A stretch of 64,000 bases of DNA from CBDCZY01 sp965224745. Its GTDB lineage: Bacteria > Pseudomonadota > Gammaproteobacteria > Methylococcales > Methylomonadaceae. The notes beneath the pieces are model-generated. The model was not told the DNA's origin, made no database searches, and worked only from the letters and a program-made list of their open reading frames with translations. Position numbers and translations under genes: made by a program. Location of the stretch: positions 620,001 to 684,000 of the forward strand of contig CBDCZY010000009.1 of assembly GCA_965224745.1 (NCBI GenBank), read 5' to 3'. Positions 39,363 through 48,284 of the stretch are shown piece after piece; positions within the stretch are counted from its first letter, which is position 1, and each line of letters opens with the position of its first letter.

Positions 39363-39395
39363 AAGAGCGAGGATTCAATAATAAACGAATTTTGA
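39363..39395. repeat. MITE-like repeat, half copy
   Basis: Matches the first 30 bases of the repeat at 13505 (gagcgaggatt-aataa-aaacgaattttga) with one or two changes. The remainder of the element is absent. Confidence 0.55.
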
Positions 39396-39437
39396 ACTGA
39401 TATACTTCCCGTGGCCGCATGAAGTATAAAGTGGTCA

Positions 39438-40100
39438 TTATGGCATTGACTCTCTGGCATACTCGGGTGATTCTACATGGCTATGGTCGTGACTCAGTTT
39501 TTCCGAAAATGGTTGACTTACCTTAGCGACACCCACCCCATGATGATATACCATCAAAGCACCGAGGTCAGCGCCTAATATCAGGATGAAACAAGCAGCT
39601 GCACTCATTGTAAGATACAACCCGTTGACAAAACCTTGCAGCTTTGATCCAGCCACTAAACGCCAAACAGTCAGTAAAATCGTTATTCCTGCCACAATTA
39701 AAGCATATAATTCGTGCTGTTCCATAATGCGGTGGGCAGCCTCATTATGAGTCACAGATTCTGCTGCGTTGTAACCTGCAATAATGGTCATACAAACACT
39801 CGCAGCCCCCATGTATAGTAACCATCCAGCGAATTTACGAACGATGCTGTTTCTGGTCAAGCTGCCATATACATCAAACAGAAAAAAAATTAATATCAAA
39901 ACGATCGGTAAGTGTACGAATAAAGGATGTAGGTTGGGCATATTAGAAATGCCTGGCATAAACGTATCAAATAACCCTTCACTACCTCCCGACGTAAAGT
40001 GTTCTATCCGCTCCAGCAAGTGCTCAACACTGCCGGCCACCCCTCCACCATGCCCCACAGCACCGTGAACAAAAATTATTTGGTTGAAAACATCAATCAT
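39438..40100 (-). CDS. DUF2231-like membrane protein
   Basis: 220 residues with about four transmembrane helices. The motif NLHPLFVHLPIVLILIFFLF matches the HPxxVHFPIxL signature of DUF2231 integral membrane proteins. Several His residues face the membrane ends (GHGGGVAG, EQHELY, VYHHGVG) and might bind haem, which some related proteins do. Function is unknown. Confidence 0.75.
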   Translation of the reverse strand: MIDVFNQIIFVHGAVGHGGGVAGSVEHLLERIEHFTSGGSEGLFDTFMPGISNMPNLHPLFVHLPIVLILIFFLFDVYGSLTRNSIVRKFAGWLLYMGAASVCMTIIAGYNAAESVTHNEAAHRIMEQHELYALIVAGITILLTVWRLVAGSKLQGFVNGLYLTMSAAACFILILGADLGALMVYHHGVGVAKVSQPFSEKLSHDHSHVESPEYARESMP

Positions 40101-40450
40101 TCCAAGTCTCTAAATATTTGAGTTGTTTGTTAATTCATCTTGAAGAAAATCAAGAAAAAATTTGGTTAAGTTAATAATATCGATACACAATTGGTATTCT
40201 TTGGTGTTATCAAGAATATAGATATGCATTCAACGTAAATGTGCCTTTAAAAGATTCGCCTAGAACGTCGTTCAATGAATCAGTATATTCATTGTTTACT
40301 TGAAGTCAAACCGACTTTTGTTGAATGATCATTCAAAATGTCTTGATTTGTAAAAAGATTAGAATACTATGCCCCAGTTTGTATCTTGGTAAAGATATTG
40401 TTCTAAAACATTAAGTGTATAATTGAATATAAAAGGTTGTTGAAATTTAG
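40101..40450. other. Intergenic region, no gene found
   Basis: AT-rich divergent spacer of 350 bases. The imperfect repeats of ttcaatgaatcagtatattcattg and ttgttgaatgatcattcaa at 40273-40337 are palindromic and could be regulator sites, but no known operator matches. Confidence 0.35.
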
Positions 40451-41491
40451 ATGAATAGTTCAAAAAAAGCAGTCGCATTAATTTCAGGTGGTTTAGATTC
40501 TTTGTTAGCCGCAAAGGTTATTCAGGAACAAGGTATCTACGTTGAAGGAATAAATTTTTTTACAGGCTTTTGCGTGGAAGGTCATACCCATGCGATCCGT
40601 AAAAAAGATACTGCCAAGCCAAAACGCAACAATGCCCTGTGGGTTGCTGAGCAACTCGGTATAAAGTTACATATTATTGACATTATTGAGGAATACAAAA
40701 GCGTAGTGATCAATCCCAAACACGGCTATGGTGCTAACCTAAACCCATGCCTGGACTGCAAAGTCTTCATGGTAAAGAAGGCCAAGCAATGGATGCAAGA
40801 AAATGGGTTTGATTTTATTATCACTGGCGAAGTAATCGGGCAACGTCCAAAATCTCAGAGAAAATGGGCTATGCCAGTGATCGCAGCAGAATCGGGTGCA
40901 GAAGACCTCCTGCTAAGACCTTTGTGCGCAAAAAACCTTGGGCAAACGAAACCCGAAGCAGAAGGCTGGGTCAATCGTGAAGCATTATATGATTTTAGTG
41001 GCCGCTCACGTAATCCTCAAATGACATTGGCAGAACAATTCGGCTTTAGTGACTATGCTCAACCGGCGGGCGGCTGCTGTTTTTTAACAGATAAAAGCTA
41101 CTCTTCCAAGCTTACTGACTTATGGCAAGCACAAGGAAGAAAAGATTATGAGTTGGATGACATCATGTTACTCAAAGTCGGCAGACACCTTCGCCCGAAA
41201 CCCCATTTTAAGATGATTATTGCACGCGAAGAAGGTGAAAACCGATTTTTGAATGGCTACAAAAAAGCGTTTACCCATATGACCACTTCCAGCCATCATG
41301 GCCCCTTAGTTTTGATAGACGGCGAATTATCAGAAGAAGATATTAACTTGGCAGCTAAAATCACCGCGAGGTATAGTCAAGGCCGAAATGACCAACAGGT
41401 CACGATTCATATCAAAGGCCCTTCATTCGAAAAAGAATTGAACGTTAAACCATTTTCTACCACTGAGATCCTTAAGGAATGGCACGTGTGA
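40451..41491 (+). CDS. PP-loop ATPase, tRNA-thiolase-like (with DUF814/NFACT-R-type C-terminus)
   Basis: 346 residues. The N-terminal PP-loop ALISGGLDSLLAAKVI is an ATP-pyrophosphatase motif as in ThiI and MnmA. Candidate persulfide cysteines occur in CLDCKVFM (PxxxCxxCK-like) and AGGCCFLTD. The C-terminal 120 residues (LKVGRHLRPKPHFKMIIARE) match the NFACT-R_2/DUF814 module found fused to such proteins. The overlapping tusA gene downstream fits a sulfur-relay role, perhaps tRNA thiolation. It differs from canonical MnmA and is not ThiI; the exact product is unknown. Confidence 0.75.
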   Translation: MNSSKKAVALISGGLDSLLAAKVIQEQGIYVEGINFFTGFCVEGHTHAIRKKDTAKPKRNNALWVAEQLGIKLHIIDIIEEYKSVVINPKHGYGANLNPCLDCKVFMVKKAKQWMQENGFDFIITGEVIGQRPKSQRKWAMPVIAAESGAEDLLLRPLCAKNLGQTKPEAEGWVNREALYDFSGRSRNPQMTLAEQFGFSDYAQPAGGCCFLTDKSYSSKLTDLWQAQGRKDYELDDIMLLKVGRHLRPKPHFKMIIAREEGENRFLNGYKKAFTHMTTSSHHGPLVLIDGELSEEDINLAAKITARYSQGRNDQQVTIHIKGPSFEKELNVKPFSTTEILKEWHV

Positions 41492-41721
41492 GTTTTCAAA
41501 TACTTGATGCCAGAAGACTGTTATGCCCTTTGCCTGTTATCAGAACCCAGGAAAAAGTAAAACAGTTGGCGACCGACGATACCTTGCAAGTGGTTTGTAC
41601 TGACCCTGGCGTATTGCAAGATATCCCAACTTGGTGTCGAATTAATGGGCATCAAGTACTCAACATCCTATCTGAATCTGATGAATATCGAATTACCCTC
41701 AAGGTCGGAGAACAGCCCTGA
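41488..41721 (+). CDS. TusA-family sulfur carrier protein
   Basis: About 77 residues. The family motif CPLPVIRTQEKVK gives the reactive cysteine that carries persulfide sulfur. The start is placed at GTG 41488 because AAGGA lies nine bases upstream and the overlap with the previous stop is four bases; an ATG at 41479 is too close to that site. Coupled to the PP-loop gene, it likely delivers sulfur to it. Confidence 0.85.
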   Translation: MSFQILDARRLLCPLPVIRTQEKVKQLATDDTLQVVCTDPGVLQDIPTWCRINGHQVLNILSESDEYRITLKVGEQP

Positions 41722-42857
41722 TCGCCTCAACTACGGATAACGTCCAACAAAAAGTCCGGGTAACCACCATTGCAGCGCTGGTTAACCTGGTGCTTTTCGC
41801 CATTAAAATAGCTTTTGGTATTATTGGACAATCATCTGCTTTGATTGCTGATGGTATCCATTCTCTATCCGATTTACTGAGTGATGGTTTTGTCTTTATT
41901 GCCATCAAGTTGGGCAGTCGAAAAGCTGATCAAGACCATCCCTATGGCCATGCCCGATTTGAAACGATCAGCACTGCTTTACTAGGCGGCAGCTTGATTT
42001 TAGTCGCAAGCGGTATTTGTTGGGATGCTATCGATCGAATCCGCCATCCAGAATGGCTATTAGTACCAGACCACTGGACTTTGGCAATAGCTTTGGTTTC
42101 AATTTTGGCCAATGAGTGGCTTTACCACTATACCCGTTACATAGCCAACAGCACCCGATCAAAGCTGTTATTGGCTAATGCCTGGCATCACCGTAGCGAC
42201 GCATTATCCTCAATTGTTGTGCTCTTCGGGATTGGCGCCGTTTTGGGAGGCTATCCATTAGCCGATTCAATAGCATCGATTGTCGTCGGCCTAATGATTA
42301 TTAAAATAGGAATTCAACTTATTTTGGATAGCTTAAAAGAGTTAGTAGATACTTCTTTACCGCTTGAAACCGTAACCAATATGCGACATAACATAATTGC
42401 TGTCGATGGTGTTAGAGATGTGCATTTACTAAGGACTCGTCAAATGGGTGAAAATACGTTTGCTGACGTACACATTGTTGTCGACCCCAAAATTAGCGTC
42501 TCCGAAGGACACCGCATTGCCGATTCTGTCAGAGATAAGTTGATAGCCGGTTTTGATCATGTTGTCGATGTGCTAGTGCATACCGATCCAGAGGACGATG
42601 AATACAGTCAGTCGCAACGGCTACCAACCCGCGCATCGCTTCTCAAGACACTTGACTTCTATTGGGGTAACCTGAGTCCGTTATTCCTGGAAATTAATAT
42701 TCATTACCTTTCGGGTCATGTTGAATTAGAAATTGTCTTGCCGAAAACCTTGGCAATCAACGAACCAAAAAAAATTGAAATCATCAGACAAAAGCTAACT
42801 CAAATCGAAAAAGAGTTACAGATCATTTCAAAAGTATCTTTGTTAATTGCTGAATAA
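41718..42857 (+). CDS. Cation diffusion facilitator family transporter
   Basis: About 379 residues from a proposed CTG start. Six transmembrane helices and a C-terminal cytoplasmic domain. Metal-site motifs: ALIADGIHSLSDLLSD in helix 2 and AWHHRSDALSSIVV in helix 5, as in zinc/iron efflux pumps. There is no ATG or TTG in frame that includes helix 1; the only alternative is GTG at 41790, which would delete half of it. CTG 41718 has GGAG seven bases upstream and overlaps the tusA stop by four bases. Confidence 0.85.
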   Translation: MIASTTDNVQQKVRVTTIAALVNLVLFAIKIAFGIIGQSSALIADGIHSLSDLLSDGFVFIAIKLGSRKADQDHPYGHARFETISTALLGGSLILVASGICWDAIDRIRHPEWLLVPDHWTLAIALVSILANEWLYHYTRYIANSTRSKLLLANAWHHRSDALSSIVVLFGIGAVLGGYPLADSIASIVVGLMIIKIGIQLILDSLKELVDTSLPLETVTNMRHNIIAVDGVRDVHLLRTRQMGENTFADVHIVVDPKISVSEGHRIADSVRDKLIAGFDHVVDVLVHTDPEDDEYSQSQRLPTRASLLKTLDFYWGNLSPLFLEINIHYLSGHVELEIVLPKTLAINEPKKIEIIRQKLTQIEKELQIISKVSLLIAE

Positions 42858-42870
42858 CCATAAATTTACT

Positions 42871-44085
42871 ATGACCGTTGGCACTATAAACTTTCCTCCC
42901 ATGTTTCCGATCGAAGGCATTAGGTTAGGAACAGCCTGTGCGGGAATCAAACAAAACAACCGAGATGATCTTGTAATTATTGAAATGGTTGAAAACGCTG
43001 CATGCGCAGGCGTATTTACTCGCAATATCTTTTGCGCAGCCCCAGTACAACTGGCAAAAAAAAATATAGGCCAGGGATCAAGGTGGTTACTGATAAACTC
43101 TGGCAATGCCAACGCCGGCAATGGCAAACAAGGATTGTTGGACAGCGAAGCCACCCTGCAAGCACTCTCTAAACTTGTAAATTGTGAAACCCATCAAATA
43201 CTGCCCTTTTCCACCGGCGTCATTGGTGAAACCTTTCCGGTTAATAAAATTAATGCAGCTCTCCCTATAGCTATCGACCACCTATCCACAGCGAATTGGA
43301 AACAAGCAGCCACAGCAATAATGACAACCGACACCGTACCCAAAGGTGTCTCTAAACAGATACGACTGGGTCAGTCGGAAATTACTATCACCGGCATCGC
43401 CAAAGGATCGGGCATGATCCATCCCGATATGGCTACACTACTCAGCTTTGTTGCCACTGATGCCAAAGTCGAGCCTAAAACGTTACAAAACTGCTTGCAT
43501 CAAGCTGTGGAGAAATCCCTCAATGCCATATCTGTCGATGGCGACACCTCTACCAACGACGCCTGTATTCTGATGGCGAGCGGTGCAGTCGAAGGAGACA
43601 CAATCACCCAAAATCACCCAGACTTCCCAGCATTTTGCAACGCCATTACTGATGTTCTAAAATCTTTGGCTAAATTGATTATTCGAGATGGCGAAGGCGC
43701 TACTAAACTAATACGAATTAACATTGCAGAAGCAAACTCGTTAGATGACGCCAAACACCTGGCTAAAACCATCGCACACTCCCCATTAGTCAAAACCGCC
43801 TTTTTTGCCAGCGATCCAAACTGGGGAAGAATTCTGGCCGCAGTAGGCCGCTCAGGGATTGCAAACCTGAGCCTGGATCGTATTGAGATTTTTCTGAATG
43901 AGGTCTGTATTGTTCGACACGGCGGACGTGATCCGAATTATACTGAGCAGGCTGGTATCAACGCAATGAGCCAGCAAGATATTAGCATCACGATTAAATT
44001 AGGCATGGGACAGGTCAGTTATCAATTCCTTAGCTGTGATTTCTCTTATGACTATGTCAAAATTAACGCTGACTATCGCACTTAA
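42871..44085 (+). CDS. argJ: Bifunctional glutamate N-acetyltransferase / amino-acid acetyltransferase
   Basis: 404 residues. Arginine biosynthesis enzyme that recycles the acetyl group from N-acetylornithine to glutamate. The self-cleavage site is in GSGMIHPDMATLLSF, with Thr as the new N-terminal nucleophile of the beta chain. Other conserved segments: LLINSGNANAGNG, PFSTGVIGE, TTDTVPK and DGDTSTNDACILMASG. The ATG at 42871 is used; the preceding frame starts only at a TTG. Confidence 0.96.
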   Translation: MTVGTINFPPMFPIEGIRLGTACAGIKQNNRDDLVIIEMVENAACAGVFTRNIFCAAPVQLAKKNIGQGSRWLLINSGNANAGNGKQGLLDSEATLQALSKLVNCETHQILPFSTGVIGETFPVNKINAALPIAIDHLSTANWKQAATAIMTTDTVPKGVSKQIRLGQSEITITGIAKGSGMIHPDMATLLSFVATDAKVEPKTLQNCLHQAVEKSLNAISVDGDTSTNDACILMASGAVEGDTITQNHPDFPAFCNAITDVLKSLAKLIIRDGEGATKLIRINIAEANSLDDAKHLAKTIAHSPLVKTAFFASDPNWGRILAAVGRSGIANLSLDRIEIFLNEVCIVRHGGRDPNYTEQAGINAMSQQDISITIKLGMGQVSYQFLSCDFSYDYVKINADYRT

Positions 44086-44097
44086 TACGGCAATTTA

Positions 44098-45033
44098 ATG
44101 GCTAACCTTCTTCATGTCGCAGTAGGCGTTATAAAAAACAGCGAGGGTCAAGTACTATTATCAAAACGCCGTGATGATGCTCATCAAGGCGGCCTCTGGG
44201 AATTTCCAGGGGGTAAAGTTGAATTGGGCGAGACAACCGAACAAGCGCTGCAACGCGAATTAAAAGAAGAGCTGGGGATTCAGGTCACCAGATCAAAACC
44301 TCTTATCAAAATAAATCATCACTACCGTGAGCTTAGCGTTTGTTTGGATGTGAGGCTTGTTGAAAACCATGCCGGTTCGGCTGCTTCGTTAGAAGGACAA
44401 CCCATTAGCTGGGTAATGCCAAATGACTTAGCTCAATACGATTTTCCAGCAGCTAACCTGCCGATTATCACTGCTTTAAAACTTCCTCGCTGTTACGCCA
44501 TTTTAGAAGGTGAAAACCACGAGGTTTTAGCCTCCAATTTGCAAACTGTTTTAAACAAAGATATCAGATTGATACAGTTGAGAGCTAAAACTCTGTCAGA
44601 CGTTGAATTTAGGTTATTTGCAAAAACCGCAGTACCAATGATAAATTCCAATAAATCTTCTGTTTTGTTAAATACTAGCCCAGAGCTTGGAATAGAGCTT
44701 GATGCGGACGGCATACATTTATCAAGTCAACGCTTATTAATGCTTGATAAAAGACCCCTGCCAAAGCAGATGTGGGTTGCTGCATCTTGTCACAACCTAA
44801 GAGAATTAAGGCATGCAGAAAAAATAGACGTCGATTTCGCTGTGCTTGGACCCGTCTTCAGTACACCCAGCCATCCACAGTTACCAGCCATGGGCTGGGA
44901 TACTTTCAACCAGCTCGTGACTGAAGCTAAAATTCCTGTCTATGCTTTAGGCGGACTTTCAGAGAAAGATATAGAGCTATCTGTAACATATGGGGCGCAA
45001 GGCATTGCAGGTATATCCGCATTTATCACTTAA
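44098..45033 (+). CDS. Nudix hydrolase fused to a thiamine-phosphate-synthase-like domain (MutT-type)
   Basis: 311 residues. The first 125 residues form a MutT domain with the Nudix box GGKVELGETTEQALQRELKEE, whose REUxEExGU core is complete, so it can hydrolyse 8-oxo-dGTP-like nucleotides. Residues 130-311 form a ThiE-like TIM barrel (LIQLRAKTLSD, GIHLSSQRLL, DFAVLGPVFSTPSHP, VYALGGLSEKDI). This fused arrangement is common in gammaproteobacteria. The barrel may not be an active thiamine synthase. It starts 12 bases after argJ. Confidence 0.92.
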   Translation: MANLLHVAVGVIKNSEGQVLLSKRRDDAHQGGLWEFPGGKVELGETTEQALQRELKEELGIQVTRSKPLIKINHHYRELSVCLDVRLVENHAGSAASLEGQPISWVMPNDLAQYDFPAANLPIITALKLPRCYAILEGENHEVLASNLQTVLNKDIRLIQLRAKTLSDVEFRLFAKTAVPMINSNKSSVLLNTSPELGIELDADGIHLSSQRLLMLDKRPLPKQMWVAASCHNLRELRHAEKIDVDFAVLGPVFSTPSHPQLPAMGWDTFNQLVTEAKIPVYALGGLSEKDIELSVTYGAQGIAGISAFIT

Positions 45034-45034
45034 T

Positions 45035-45226
45035 TTAAGCTTCATCGTCGGGCACATGGGTTAAGTCATCACCAGAGATTGCCTTTTGCTCAGAAAACCA
45101 TTCACCCAGATCAATCATTTTGCATCGTTCGCTACAAAAGGGCCGAAAATTTTGCTCTTGATTCCAGGGCGTGAGTTTTTCACAGGTAGGACATTTGACC
45201 AGCCGATAAATTTTTTCGTTAACCAC
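45035..45226 (-). CDS. yacG: DNA gyrase inhibitor YacG
   Basis: 63 residues. Zinc-finger protein with CPTCEKL (two Cys) and [17 protein letters not shown] (two Cys), the YacG signature. It binds GyrB and inhibits gyrase. It converges with the Nudix-ThiE gene. Confidence 0.93.
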   Translation of the reverse strand: MVNEKIYRLVKCPTCEKLTPWNQEQNFRPFCSERCKMIDLGEWFSEQKAISGDDLTHVPDDEA

Positions 45227-45280
45227 AATATTTAATACCTGTATTCCCTGATAATCAGCCTATTTTACGCATAATTTGCT

Positions 45281-45841
45281 TCATAGAACTGAAAATTCTT
45301 GACAGATTTTTGTGCTTTCATTCACTGCCAAAGGTTCTTGCGTTAAACCACACAAATACCCTTCTTTCATTTGAGTAAAGTACTTGCAATTTTTACACAA
45401 ACCAAATGCCTGGGATTGGTTGGCTTGTTGAAGTGCCATCAAAGTTTGACCTAAATATTCTCGAATAGCAGGTTGATCAACCCCTTGCAAAAGAGATGAA
45501 GCCCTGGAAAACAAATCGTTGGGCTTCGCTTGTTGCAAGATATCTAATCCTTGTTGATTAATTTTGAGATGTACAACTCGCTTATCATGAATATCTTTGA
45601 CCTTAGAGATGTATCCCTTTTTCTCCAAAATAATCAAAGTTTGAGAAACCGTACCTTTAGTTAGTCCAAGATAACTAGTGACTGAGGCCGGCATATCACT
45701 AAATCGATTACAGCGGGATAAGTAATCTAAAACTTGTACATGAACAGATTGCAACCCTACTTCAGCACACTTTTTACGTTCCTCAGAACGAATTAAAGCA
45801 GCTATCCGGTCTATAAGTTCAAAAATGTCTAATTCCATCAT
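45281..45841 (-). CDS. MarR-family regulator with four-cysteine C-terminal tail
   Basis: 186 residues from ATG 45841. A winged helix with SVTSYLGLTKGTVSQTLIIL as recognition region and DKRVVHLKINQQG as the wing follows the MarR layout. The last 45 residues have an unusual tail: LCKNCKYF, YLCGLTQEPL and ICQEF supply four Cys arranged for a metal or Fe-S cluster. It may therefore sense redox state or metal. No target operon is obvious; the gene points away from amtB-side genes only via a shared intergenic region. Confidence 0.8.
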   Translation of the reverse strand: MMELDIFELIDRIAALIRSEERKKCAEVGLQSVHVQVLDYLSRCNRFSDMPASVTSYLGLTKGTVSQTLIILEKKGYISKVKDIHDKRVVHLKINQQGLDILQQAKPNDLFSRASSLLQGVDQPAIREYLGQTLMALQQANQSQAFGLCKNCKYFTQMKEGYLCGLTQEPLAVNESTKICQEFSVL

Positions 45842-45989
45842 TAGTGTTCGGGTCGAGTATAACAATATGCATTCATAATCGATCAAAGGATCAATGTTAG
45901 GTCTTATTTAACAGCATTATATTTAAAAGAAAAGTTAGCAAGCATGACGAAATTTAAAAGTTACTCGATTTTTTTTGATTAGCTTAAAA

Positions 45990-46035
45990 CAAAAAAGCAA
46001 ATACAGGCTTATGCTCTCTCCTGTATTTGCTTTTA
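45990..46035. terminator. Bidirectional rho-independent terminator
   Basis: An 11-bp perfect stem (gcaaatacagg / cctgtatttgc) is flanked by an A-run on one side and a T-run on the other, so it can work on both strands. It lies about 90 bases beyond the amtB stop on the minus strand and would end the glnK-amtB transcript. Confidence 0.85.
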
Positions 46036-46122
46036 ATTTCCAACTCTCAGTTTAACTCAATCTTCTACCAAATTGACACCTATTAGCTTAACTTGGGTTT
46101 CGGATTAAATCATAACCTAGAA

Positions 46123-47373
46123 TCATTTTCCAGGCATAGTAAATTCTGGATATGCTTCGACACCACACTCGGAAAAGTCAACGCCCAAATATTCCTCTTC
46201 CTCAGTGACACGAATACCTATTACGACCTTAAGAATGAACCAAACAATAGCACTACTTATAAAAACAAAACTGAAGATGCTAACTAATCCAATCAGCTGA
46301 GCAGAAAAGGTCGCATCAGGATTAGAGAGTGTGACAGCCATCAATCCCCACATTCCAACAACACCATGCACGGAAATCGCACCCACTGGATCATCAATTT
46401 TGATCTTATCCATAAATATGATTGAGAATACTACTAAACAGCCACCTACAGCACCAATTACTGTCGCTAATAACGGTGACGGGGTTAAAGGTTCAGCAGT
46501 AATGGCTACCAAACCTGCAAGCGCACCATTAAGAGCCATAGAAAGGTCAGCTTTACCGAATAATAAATGAGCTGTTATCAAAGCAGAAATAACTCCTCCA
46601 GCCGCAGCAGTGTTAGTATTAACAAAAACCATTGCTACCGAATTTGCTTCGCCAATGTCAGAAATTTTAAGCTCTGAACCGCCGTTAAAACCGAACCAGC
46701 CCAACCATAAGATGAATGTTCCTAACGTTGCTAATGGTAAATTACACCCTGGGATAGGATGAACTTCACCATTGGGGCCATATTTTCCCTTGCGAGCACC
46801 TAAAAAAACAACCGCAGCTAAAGCAGCACTCGCTCCGCACAAATGAACCACACCAGAACCGGCAAAATCAAGAAAGCCAAGTCCATCCAGAAACCCACCA
46901 CCCCATTTCCAAAAACCCTGGATAGGATAGATAAAGCCAGTCATTACTACGGCAAATAATAGGAATGCCCACAATTTCATCCGTTCTGCCACTGCGCCCG
47001 ATACAATTGACATTGCGGTTGCCACAAAAACAACTTGGAAGAAAAAATCAGCCAAACCCGAATAATAAGTCTCACCGCCACTTTTCAAAACCTCTTCGGC
47101 AGTGTGATCAGGGTCTATCAAAAAACCCATACCTGGCCATATGCTGTTGACAGCTTCCGAAGGATACATTATTTGATATCCACATAGCAGGTACATGATA
47201 CAAGCGATGGCAAACAACGAAATGTTCTTGGTCAATATTTCACTGGTATTTTTAGCCCGTACCAAACCAGCTTCTAACATGGCGAATCCCGCAGCCATCC
47301 ACATGACTAATGCACCACTCATTAGAAAATAAAATGTATCTAATGCGTAACTTAATTCTATTAATTTATCCAC
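46123..47373 (-). CDS. amtB: Ammonium transporter AmtB
   Basis: 416 residues with eleven transmembrane helices. Conserved sites: FAMLEAGLVRAKNT near the N-terminus, GGGFLDGLGFLDFAGSGVVH with the pore histidine, FGWFGFNGGSELKI, and SVHGVVGMWGLMAV with the second His. It conducts NH3/NH4+ across the inner membrane. It is the second gene of glnK-amtB, 50 bases downstream of glnK, and is regulated by GlnK binding. Confidence 0.97.
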   Translation of the reverse strand: MDKLIELSYALDTFYFLMSGALVMWMAAGFAMLEAGLVRAKNTSEILTKNISLFAIACIMYLLCGYQIMYPSEAVNSIWPGMGFLIDPDHTAEEVLKSGGETYYSGLADFFFQVVFVATAMSIVSGAVAERMKLWAFLLFAVVMTGFIYPIQGFWKWGGGFLDGLGFLDFAGSGVVHLCGASAALAAVVFLGARKGKYGPNGEVHPIPGCNLPLATLGTFILWLGWFGFNGGSELKISDIGEANSVAMVFVNTNTAAAGGVISALITAHLLFGKADLSMALNGALAGLVAITAEPLTPSPLLATVIGAVGGCLVVFSIIFMDKIKIDDPVGAISVHGVVGMWGLMAVTLSNPDATFSAQLIGLVSIFSFVFISSAIVWFILKVVIGIRVTEEEEYLGVDFSECGVEAYPEFTMPGK

Positions 47374-47423
47374 TTTATTGAACCTCTTGGTTTGTTCTTT
47401 TATCGATTAAGGTATGTTTGGCT

Positions 47424-47762
<339 letters not shown>

Positions 47763-47807
47763 TTAATTTTTCTCCCGTTTCACAAAAACAATCATAGATT
47801 CAACGAA

Positions 47808-47823
47808 AGCAGGAAGCATGCCA
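47808..47823 (-). promoter_or_regulatory. Sigma-54 promoter of glnK-amtB
   Basis: The minus strand reads tggcatgcttcctgct, matching the -24/-12 consensus TGGCACG-N4-TTGCT at all key GG and GC positions with two changes. Located 46-61 bases before the glnK start, consistent with NtrC control. Confidence 0.85.
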
Positions 47824-47941
47824 TTATCTGGTGCGCAAGAATCAATCAAACAACCGTAATTCCTTATTACATCTTTTAACCCTCAAGGCATACTAATTAA
47901 GGAAGCTGGGCGCCCAATAACGGTGCACCAGCAAAAATAAC

Positions 47942-47956
47942 GCACCATAACGATGC
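47942..47956. promoter_or_regulatory. Probable NtrC binding site
   Basis: gcaccataacgatgc matches the NtrC enhancer consensus GCACY-N5-RGTGC at nine of ten defined positions. It lies between the two divergent sigma-54 promoters, about 100-120 bases from each, and could serve both. Nearby half-sites (ggtgc at 47924 region and 47831 region) may belong to further copies. Confidence 0.6.
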
Positions 47957-48052
47957 ATTCTAAAAATGGATACCTACTTTTTTTCCTGTAGTTATTTTTA
48001 GTGCACCTAATTAAAAACAGTTTACTGAAACACTTACTCCATTAGGGAAGAA

Positions 48053-48068
48053 TGGCGCGATTTATGCT
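48053..48068 (+). promoter_or_regulatory. Sigma-54 promoter of glnA
   Basis: tggcgcgatttatgct matches TGGCACG-N4-TTGCT with two substitutions and the correct GG to GC spacing. It is 217 bases ahead of the glnA ATG, leaving a long 5' leader. Confidence 0.8.
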
Positions 48069-48284
48069 TAAAATTACCTGGTAATATAAATCTAGACTTC
48101 CTTTTCAGACTAAATCGAAGTGCTTAAGTAAACATGTCAAATCTTGTTTAAGAACCAGAGAAAGCTCAACTTAAAAAGTTTCAGCAAAAATTATTTTTTT
48201 GGCCTGTCTTAGAAAAAAAATGTTATTTTAAGCAGCTGAGGATAAACACTTTTTGCAAACAAAAAATTAGGAGACAAAGACACC

